Shown here one piece after another: positions 54,667 to 61,027 of a DNA stretch of 64,000 nt (its first letter is position 1; each line of letters begins with the position of its first letter). The DNA is taken from NCBI GenBank assembly GCA_046542995.1, contig JBKHAH010000003.1, positions 1 through 64,000 of the forward strand, in the 5' to 3' direction. Made by a program: the position numbers and the translations under genes. The notes under the pieces were generated by a model. The model did not search any database, was not told the DNA's origin, and saw nothing but the letters and a program-made list of their open reading frames with translations. This DNA is from Perlabentimonas sp046542995. Its GTDB lineage: Bacteria > Bacteroidota > Bacteroidia > Bacteroidales > Tenuifilaceae.

Positions 54667-57045
54667 TTAAAACCCCGATTTTACCCTTTTAGGAACATTT
54701 CCCTTATCCCTGTTTATTAATTTTTTCTCTTTCCCAGTTTGAAATTGATAGCTTAAACGAAACATTATTGGGACTGTTGGGAGCTTTAGATTTCCGCGGT
54801 AACTGCTCGTGAAATTCTGTGCTTCAATTTCTGAACCTTGGTAAATAAAAGTTTTGGCAAATGGAAGCGCTGCCATTACACCCACCTTGACATTGTTTTT
54901 AAAAGTTTTATCTAACGATAAGAAGTAAAGAGCATCACAAAAAGCATTCCCTTGTATCTTATATTTTACTGTTGAGTATTGGAAGGTCCCTGAGAGTGCA
55001 AAATCGTTCTTTAAAGAGAGCACCGATGAGAAGCCAGCATCAATCACCCAATTAGTTCTTTTTTCAATGTTATAATGCTTAGCAAGGCTATTCCCGTTAG
55101 TTAACTGGTTGTAAAATCGGATTGATGGACTTAAAGTGAGTGAACCAAATTTAAGGGAACCTAAAAATTGCATTCCAAGTTGATAAATACTCCCAAGGTT
55201 ATGTTGCTGCGTTTCAAAGATATTGCTTTCGTTCAGAAATGTGAGGTTATTAATGGCATTGTTCATATTTTCATAAAAAAGTCGTGTTGAAACATAGCTG
55301 ACATTGAAACGGATGGAATGCTCTGCATAAATTCGGTGCGTAAATTCGGGTTCAAGAAAAGGATTCCCTTTGCGTATTGAGTATGGATTATCCATGTAAA
55401 TGTATGGATTTAGCTGAAATACGTTAGGTCTGTTAACTGAGCGCCTGTATGAGAGCAGAATATTTTGCTTTGTATTAAGTTTATATTTAAAGGTTATGTA
55501 AGGTAAAACGGAGAGTTCAGGTTTGTTAAAATCATTATTCAGTTCAGTATCTACATATTCAGTCCTAACCCCAAGGTTAATATTATACCTTGTTCTCTTA
55601 TAATGAAAGGTACTATATAGTGCAAATAGCTGCTCATTATAACCGAAGCTACTTACCGATTTGTTATGCATTGACTTTACCCCTGCTTTTACTCCAGTAT
55701 TCATAGTGAAATTCTCACCTATTGGGTTAGAGTAATCTATTTTTAAACTTGTAGCAACCTGTTCAGGTTTTTCTGAGTTAAGTATAGAGACTTCTTCATC
55801 ATTATTGTCATTTATGTAAACTGTTGAATTGTTGGCTTTAAGGAGTGAGTTGCTGATATCAAAAGTTATTTCGCTTCCCTTTTTTTCAAACAGGTGCCTG
55901 TAGTACAATGAGTTGAAAACATTCAGGTTTTGATCTGTCTCTTCTTTAGTGCTATTCCAGATTTGGTTCATGTTTCCAACAATATCCATATATACTTTTC
56001 CATCTTGTTCGTAGGAGTAGGGATTTATTGAACCATAGTAGTTTATAATATCTTGGGATGTTGCTTGGTAATCAAATCCATAATGAAACTTATGCGAGAG
56101 GTTCTTTTGCTTTATCTGTTCAACCGATGTAATATCTAACGTTTCCCAAGTATTCCTTATTTCCCATTTATAGGTCTCGTCAATGTTTTCAAAGTTAATT
56201 TCTCCATTATATGAAGTGTAAAGGTTTAGCTTTTTAAATCCATAGTGTAAGCTATAATTAGGAAATGAATATACAATAGATTTCGATGTTGGTATTTCGG
56301 TAAAGAATTGTCCGCTGAAACCAGCATCTTTCTCCTTTTTTAATACAATATTTATTACCCCCGACGCATTCCCATCGTAGCTTGAGGGTGGCGTATTCAT
56401 AATCTCAACCCGGTCTATATGAGATGGGTTTAATTGTTTTATAAAACTCATATCACGCTCTTTACCGTTTACAAAAAGCAGGATGGCCCTGCTGCCCTCA
56501 AGCGACAAGTTCTGCTTTAGGTCAACTTGTACGCCGGGTACATGCCGAAGTAACTTGGGCGTATTGCCCGATGCAGAAAGAATTCTTTTATTAATAAAAA
56601 AGATGGTTCTGTCATTTTCGATTTTCCCTTTAATGCGTTCTCCAACCAGAACAACTTGGTCTAAAAGTTGTACTGAATCTTTTACGTAAATAGTTCCAGC
56701 ATCGTAATTACCTGAGTTAACAATGTTAATTCTTTTCGTAGTTTTTTTATATCCTACCGATGATGCCTGAAGTGTATATTTCCCTTTTGCTAAAGGTCTA
56801 ATGTTAAACTTACCATTCTCATCAGCAATAGTTCCTGTAATTAAGAGATTAGCCCCATCTGATTCAGCCATTAGTCCCACTGTTGCATACGGAACAGGTT
56901 GGTTGCTTTCCTCTTCAATAACAATTCCCGTAATTGTACAATCCATCTGCGCGTAAAGCATGGGAGAGCAAATAAATGATGCAGAGATGAATAGAATTTT
57001 TGCATTCTTGAAGATCCTTTCTTGAAGATTTTTTGAATTTTTCAT
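54667..57045 (-). CDS. TonB-receptor-like outer-membrane barrel with CarboxypepD_reg-like domain
   Basis: The ATG at 57045 gives 792 residues. Order: signal peptide (ILFISASFICSPMLYAQ), a carboxypeptidase-regulatory-like domain at about 35-120 (TGIVIEEESNQPVPYATVGL), a plug-like domain at about 130-240 (RTIFFINKRILSASGNTPKLLRHVPGVQVDL, AILLFVNGKERDM), then a long barrel of alternating strands (outer-membrane barrel family 3 type). No SusD partner is adjacent, so glycan uptake by a Sus pair is not supported; ligand unknown. It lies 131 bases downstream of the LytTR regulator, which may control it. Confidence 0.88.
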   Translation of the reverse strand: MKNSKNLQERIFKNAKILFISASFICSPMLYAQMDCTITGIVIEEESNQPVPYATVGLMAESDGANLLITGTIADENGKFNIRPLAKGKYTLQASSVGYKKTTKRINIVNSGNYDAGTIYVKDSVQLLDQVVLVGERIKGKIENDRTIFFINKRILSASGNTPKLLRHVPGVQVDLKQNLSLEGSRAILLFVNGKERDMSFIKQLNPSHIDRVEIMNTPPSSYDGNASGVINIVLKKEKDAGFSGQFFTEIPTSKSIVYSFPNYSLHYGFKKLNLYTSYNGEINFENIDETYKWEIRNTWETLDITSVEQIKQKNLSHKFHYGFDYQATSQDIINYYGSINPYSYEQDGKVYMDIVGNMNQIWNSTKEETDQNLNVFNSLYYRHLFEKKGSEITFDISNSLLKANNSTVYINDNNDEEVSILNSEKPEQVATSLKIDYSNPIGENFTMNTGVKAGVKSMHNKSVSSFGYNEQLFALYSTFHYKRTRYNINLGVRTEYVDTELNNDFNKPELSVLPYITFKYKLNTKQNILLSYRRSVNRPNVFQLNPYIYMDNPYSIRKGNPFLEPEFTHRIYAEHSIRFNVSYVSTRLFYENMNNAINNLTFLNESNIFETQQHNLGSIYQLGMQFLGSLKFGSLTLSPSIRFYNQLTNGNSLAKHYNIEKRTNWVIDAGFSSVLSLKNDFALSGTFQYSTVKYKIQGNAFCDALYFLSLDKTFKNNVKVGVMAALPFAKTFIYQGSEIEAQNFTSSYRGNLKLPTVPIMFRLSYQFQTGKEKKLINRDKGNVPKRVKSGF

Positions 57046-57093
57046 CGCATTGAATTTTAAGATTAACAATGCAAATGGAGGAAGATATAAGAA

Positions 57094-57134
57094 GGTAACC
57101 AAGCTATTGGTTTATACAGCAAGGGTTTGTTACC
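57094..57134. promoter_or_regulatory. Inverted repeat between LytTR gene and barrel gene
   Basis: GGTAACCAA (57094-57102) and TTTGTTACC (57126-57134) are inverted copies matching at 8 of 9 positions. Within lies a shorter perfect repeat AACCAA-GCTA-TTGGTT (57097-57112). It is about 50-90 bases before the barrel start and could be an operator. LytTR proteins usually bind direct repeats, so this is only a candidate. Confidence 0.3.
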
Positions 57135-57176
57135 AGCGGAAAGTAGATTTTATAAAAATGGTATGAAATGTAAATT

Positions 57177-58073
57177 TTAGTGATGAATGGATAGAAGGAA
57201 CTGTTGGCTAAGTTCATCAAACTTTTTAACATTCTGGCGTGAAACGGGAATAATGCTACTGCTATCTTGAAGCTTAAGATGGTACCCCAGAGAATTACCT
57301 TTTTTTGATATTACTTTACCCAAATTTACTATAAAAGCTCTGTGAGTTCTCATAAAGTGAGGAATAGAATCAAGCTGCTGTTCAATATCACTAATTGAAT
57401 TCCTGATTGTTACCTTAAACTCTCTTTCCTGCCTGATGAGATGAAAAATCACATAGTTCCCTTTCGATTCGGCATAAATAAACTCATTTTTCAGGAAACT
57501 CAACTCTTCCTTTTTGGCCTTTGATTTAATCTGAATCAATTTCTCGTTCGTTTCTTTCTGTCTGCTTTGGCTGTTAACTTTATATTCTTGAAATATTTCC
57601 GGGGTAAAAGCAAAGCGTATATTCACTAAGGATGGTATAACCACAGGTACAACACCGATTAGTACTGAGCGAATAAAAGAGTCGAGGAAGGTACTCATAT
57701 TCAAGCGCTCACCTTGATCTTCGATTAGAAACCCAGCAGAATATGCAGAGAGCCCAATACTTGTTAAAATAATTAAAATTGAGAATAGTTCTTTTGAAAC
57801 GGTCCAGCGTTTATTTTTTGAGAAGCAGCTTGTCTTTTTTATAATAACAGCCACAATAAATACGCATATTGATATTAACAGGCCGTATAATAAAACAGTA
57901 AGACTAAAACTGAAGGAGCGAGCCTCGTGTATTTGAAGCGGTTGGTAAGTAATGGCAAATAAGAAAAGAATGGCAATAAACGCTATTGCGCCCCAGATGG
58001 GTTTTTGTATTATAAAATTTTGAGGATACTGTCTGTAGAGTAGTTCTTTTATTTGGTTTATCTGATTATTCAT
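57177..58073 (-). CDS. Membrane-bound LytTR transcription regulator
   Basis: This 298-residue protein has four hydrophobic helices in its first about 160 residues (AIAFIAILFLFAITYQ, FSLTVLLYGLLISICVFIVAVII, LFSILIILTSIGLSAYSAGFLI and SVLIGVVPVVIPSL), then a short coiled linker and a C-terminal LytTR DNA-binding domain (FIYAESKGNYVIFHL, REFKVTIRNSI, FMRTHRAFIVNLGKV). No sensor kinase or receiver is present, so the membrane part probably senses directly. It likely regulates the barrel gene next door. Confidence 0.9.
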   Translation of the reverse strand: MNNQINQIKELLYRQYPQNFIIQKPIWGAIAFIAILFLFAITYQPLQIHEARSFSFSLTVLLYGLLISICVFIVAVIIKKTSCFSKNKRWTVSKELFSILIILTSIGLSAYSAGFLIEDQGERLNMSTFLDSFIRSVLIGVVPVVIPSLVNIRFAFTPEIFQEYKVNSQSRQKETNEKLIQIKSKAKKEELSFLKNEFIYAESKGNYVIFHLIRQEREFKVTIRNSISDIEQQLDSIPHFMRTHRAFIVNLGKVISKKGNSLGYHLKLQDSSSIIPVSRQNVKKFDELSQQFLLSIHH

Positions 58074-58245
58074 TTTACATAATCAAAGTGATAAGTTCAT
58101 TTTTTATCTTTTGTAAGGTCTTAAAAAAACATTGTAACTTATATGAGGAGAAACTTATGTTGGTTTATAGTATCAGCATAAATTCTCCCCATAATATTGA
58201 TTATCATTGAATATACTTATTTTGTGAACCCAAACTAAGATACCC

Positions 58246-59241
58246 TTACTTAATAATTACATCTCCATTCACAATTTTATCTACCATACTCCTAATCGTG
58301 TCCCATCTTTCAGCGTCCATCTTTGGACCAATTACTTCAATTACTTTACCCGATAAGATTGCTCCAATCTCAGCACATTGCTTTAGGGTTAAATTCTTTG
58401 TGAGGCCATATATAAACCCTGCGGCGAAAAGGTCGCCAGCACCTGTTGAGTCAATGGCATTTACGTTAATAACTCCCATCTTCACAACCTCTTCGCCTGA
58501 TTTTATTAAAGAACCTTCGGCTCCGATTTTTACAACCGCAATATCAACCATTTTAGAAATCTCTACCAATGCCTGCTCCGGAGATTTTCCCGTGAAAGCT
58601 TTTGCTTCATCCTCGTTGGCAAATACCACATCTACATATTCGCTAACTATGCGCTTAAGAAATTCAAGGTTTGCTTCTACCACGTTGTAGCTGGCTAGGT
58701 CTAATGATATTTTTAGCCCTGCCTGTTTCGCGGTTTTAATTGATTTCTCAATTAATGCATGGTTTTGTACCAAGTAGCCTTCAATATGTAAGAAGTTGTA
58801 GCCCTGAAATGATGACTCCTCAATGTCTGAGTCAAGCATCTCAATTGCTGCTCCCAGGTTTACAGCAAAGGTCCGCTCCGAGTCAGTAGAAACCAGTGCA
58901 AGCGCTCTCCCCGAAGCTGCTGTTCCAATGAGGAGGCTAGGGCTAATTCCCGTTGTGGTCATGTCCTTATTAAAAAAGTCGCCCATTTCATCCTTACCAA
59001 CCTTACCAATAAATCCGGTTACAACACCAAGGTTCGCTAGGCCGTTTATTGTGTTTGCTGCGCTTCCACCTGAAGCAAGTGTTTGCTTTAGACCTATTGT
59101 TTGCTCTATAGCCTTTTCAATGGTTTCGTCGTCAACTATTTGCATGCTGCCTTTAGGGAGGTTAAGAATCTCAAGCAGGTCATCATTCTCTAAACTGGTC
59201 ATTATATCAACCAGCGCATTGCCAATACCAATAACTTTCAT
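58246..59241 (-). CDS. PfkB-family kinase, adenosine-kinase-like
   Basis: This 331-residue ribokinase-fold protein has the N-terminal KVIGIGNALVDIM, the substrate-side SGGSAANTINGLANLG, and the C-terminal catalytic motif NAIDSTGAGDLFAAGFIYGL with the base aspartate. This pattern is that of the adenosine-kinase-like PfkB proteins common in Bacteroidota. The nucleoside or sugar substrate cannot be fixed from sequence. It stands alone between tRNA-Asn (divergent) and the LytTR gene. Confidence 0.88.
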   Translation of the reverse strand: MKVIGIGNALVDIMTSLENDDLLEILNLPKGSMQIVDDETIEKAIEQTIGLKQTLASGGSAANTINGLANLGVVTGFIGKVGKDEMGDFFNKDMTTTGISPSLLIGTAASGRALALVSTDSERTFAVNLGAAIEMLDSDIEESSFQGYNFLHIEGYLVQNHALIEKSIKTAKQAGLKISLDLASYNVVEANLEFLKRIVSEYVDVVFANEDEAKAFTGKSPEQALVEISKMVDIAVVKIGAEGSLIKSGEEVVKMGVINVNAIDSTGAGDLFAAGFIYGLTKNLTLKQCAEIGAILSGKVIEVIGPKMDAERWDTIRSMVDKIVNGDVIIK

Positions 59242-59335
59242 TATTCAAATTTTTTTGTAAAAGTAATTTTTTTACCTCTTCTTTCCTATGATTTATATCT
59301 ACATTTTTTAATGAGTAAAAATCGTTAAAAATATT

Positions 59336-59365
59336 TTGCCGATAAAATATTATCATCTATATTTG
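59336..59365 (+). promoter_or_regulatory. Promoter of tRNA-Asn
   Basis: TTG at 59336-59338 is followed after exactly 19 bases by TATATTTG at 59358-59365, an exact match to the Bacteroidota TTG-N19-TAnnTTTG promoter, 37 bases before the tRNA. Confidence 0.8.
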
Positions 59366-59401
59366 CACTCGCAAAAAAGGAAATATTTTTGCAAAAACCA
59401 T

Positions 59402-59475
59402 TCCTCATTAGCTCAGTTGGTTAGAGCACCTGACTGTTAATCAGGGGGTCCTAGGTTCAAGTCCTAGATGAGGAG
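59402..59475 (+). tRNA. tRNA-Asn (anticodon GTT)
   Basis: The 74-nucleotide sequence folds as a standard class I tRNA: acceptor TCCTCAT/ATGAGGA, D arm with GCTCAGTTGGTTAGAGC, anticodon stem CCTGA/TCAGG enclosing CTGTTAA with anticodon GTT, and T arm CTAGG-TTCAAGT-CCTAG. The discriminator is G. CCA is not fully encoded. Confidence 0.97.
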
Positions 59476-59476
59476 C

Positions 59477-59512
59477 AAAAAGGGGAGGCTGAATTTTAGC
59501 CTCCCCTTTTTT
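59477..59512 (+). terminator. Terminator of tRNA-Asn
   Basis: GGGGAGGCT (59482-59490) pairs with AGCCTCCCC (59498-59506) over a 7-base loop, with an A run before and a T run after. It starts directly behind the tRNA. Confidence 0.9.
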
Positions 59513-59529
59513 GTTAAGTGCGATTTGGC

Positions 59530-59570
59530 ATAAATAAAGGGAAGCATTACCGATGCTTCCCTTTATTTAT
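59530..59570 (-). terminator. Terminator hairpin of the ABC-transporter locus
   Basis: ATAAATAAAGGGAAGCAT (59530-59547) and ATGCTTCCCTTTATTTAT (59553-59570) pair perfectly over 18 bases with a 5-base loop. It follows the minus-strand secreted-protein gene ending at 59592, and stands apart from the tRNA terminator. Confidence 0.75.
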
Positions 59571-59591
59571 GATTTTTTAAAGTGCAGGTAG

Positions 59592-60029
59592 TTACATTGT
59601 ATCCACCAATGATAGCAGTCCAACAGCTAAACCTGGTTTCCCATCCCTAAATTTAAAGAATAGGTGGTATGCCCCTGTTTTTGTGCAAACATAGTCAATG
59701 GAAGGGTGGTCTTTTCCTGTGGCAACAATATGGGTGGTTGCTAATAATCTGTTGTTATCAAATAGTTCAAGAACTACTTTCCCTTCATAATCTTTTGAGT
59801 TACAAACAGAGAAGCGATACTTAATCCCCTTTTTAAGAATAACAGAAAATCTTTGCGTGGGAGGAGGGTCGCCTGCATCTAGTCGAATTGTAAAGTCTTT
59901 TAAAAAGGTGGCATCGCCTGCGATCATTCCACAGATTTCAACCAGATCATCTTCCGTTTGTGCGGATAGCTTTGTTGAGAACCCCGCAATAAGAACTGAT
60001 AGTAAAAGAATAAGGCAAGTATTTTTCAT
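59592..60029 (-). CDS. Small secreted protein of unknown function
   Basis: This 145-residue protein has a clear signal peptide (CLILLLSVLIAGFSTKLSAQ). The mature part looks like a single beta-sandwich: RFSVILKKGIKYRFSVCNSKDYEGKVVLELFDNN followed by a YVCTKTGAYHLFFKFRDG strand pair. I recognise no family. Three cysteines are present in the mature part. It lies 22 bases after the lipoprotein gene and belongs to the same transcription unit as the ABC transporter. Confidence 0.75.
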   Translation of the reverse strand: MKNTCLILLLSVLIAGFSTKLSAQTEDDLVEICGMIAGDATFLKDFTIRLDAGDPPPTQRFSVILKKGIKYRFSVCNSKDYEGKVVLELFDNNRLLATTHIVATGKDHPSIDYVCTKTGAYHLFFKFRDGKPGLAVGLLSLVDTM

Positions 60030-60051
60030 AATTCAAAGTTTTTCTAGAGTT

Positions 60052-60963
60052 TTACCCATTAAGCAGCTTATTTCTAATTTCCCGTACCTTAATTATGATG
60101 CTATTCAAGGTTTCTTCTGACATTTCAATGTTTTGAGTATCCTTTTGTTCAAAGGTGAGCACCCCATCTTTAACTACTTGAACAGGATCAGCATACTCAT
60201 ACGTTATCTTTACATCCTTGTATAGGCCCTGAATTTGTTCAAAATCCTTAATTAGATCTGCTATTTTAGGGTCGCGTTTGTAGTTATCAAGCAAAATCAT
60301 TAGGTGATTCATAATCATCTTTTGCTCCCCAATGGTTTCGTTAATTCTGGGATGGTTTGCATCTTGCGCCACCCGGGTAGAAAGGTAGAGCCCTTCAATC
60401 CATACCCCAGCAATTATTAGCACGCTAAGGTGTGAACGGTTTGTTTCGCGAAGGTAGCCATCAATGCGGTTGAAACTTTGCTGTGAGATAAGCATTAGGG
60501 AGTCAAGGTTCTCTCTATTGGTTGCAATTCTACTAAGGGTACTGAAGTCGAAAAATTGACCAACCTGAATACCATCCGCTAAGGATTTAATTGTTGAAAT
60601 ATAGTTAATAACAAGAGATGTCCTTTCGTACATGTTAATATAACCTAGGTCTGCCCCATAAATTCCTAGACCAATAGCTTTTTCGAAGTTGGTGTTCAGG
60701 TTGTTCTCCTTTTTTGTGCTTGCTAGGTAATCTTTGTTGAAGGGCATGTTAAGACCCTTGATCATGGCTGCAGTTTCAACAGGAGAGGATACATTCTGAA
60801 TCATATCGTCAATAACTTCCGCTGCAATTTCCAGAGGTTGATCATCTAGGAGTTCATCTGGGATGTCAAATTCTCCGCTAGTTTCGTCCCTGTCCGAGTC
60901 AAAAAAACGACACGATGAAACGAGCAGTGTAGTAATGAGGATGAGAGTTGTGATTCTAAGCAT
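60052..60963 (-). CDS. Lipoprotein of unknown function, helical
   Basis: This 303-residue protein starts with a lipoprotein signal (ITTLILITTLLVSSC, lipobox cysteine near residue 18) and an acidic linker. The rest is predicted all-helical, with segments such as FEKAIGLGIYGADLGYINMYER and LSVLIIAGVWIEGLYLSTRVAQ. No family recognised. It lies between the ABC transporter (64 bases upstream) and the small secreted protein, which suggests that the three act together in the envelope. Confidence 0.78.
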   Translation of the reverse strand: MLRITTLILITTLLVSSCRFFDSDRDETSGEFDIPDELLDDQPLEIAAEVIDDMIQNVSSPVETAAMIKGLNMPFNKDYLASTKKENNLNTNFEKAIGLGIYGADLGYINMYERTSLVINYISTIKSLADGIQVGQFFDFSTLSRIATNRENLDSLMLISQQSFNRIDGYLRETNRSHLSVLIIAGVWIEGLYLSTRVAQDANHPRINETIGEQKMIMNHLMILLDNYKRDPKIADLIKDFEQIQGLYKDVKITYEYADPVQVVKDGVLTFEQKDTQNIEMSEETLNSIIIKVREIRNKLLNG

Positions 60964-61027
60964 ATTTAAAAACGATTAAATGTAATGTTGTATTATCTCA
61001 CTCTTCAAAAAGTAAAGATATAAAAAA

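Noticed and set aside
58143..58192. Imperfect inverted repeat upstream of the LytTR gene as a terminator of the PfkB gene.
   Set aside because: It lacks a T run and has internal mismatches, so I list it only as a weak regulatory candidate.
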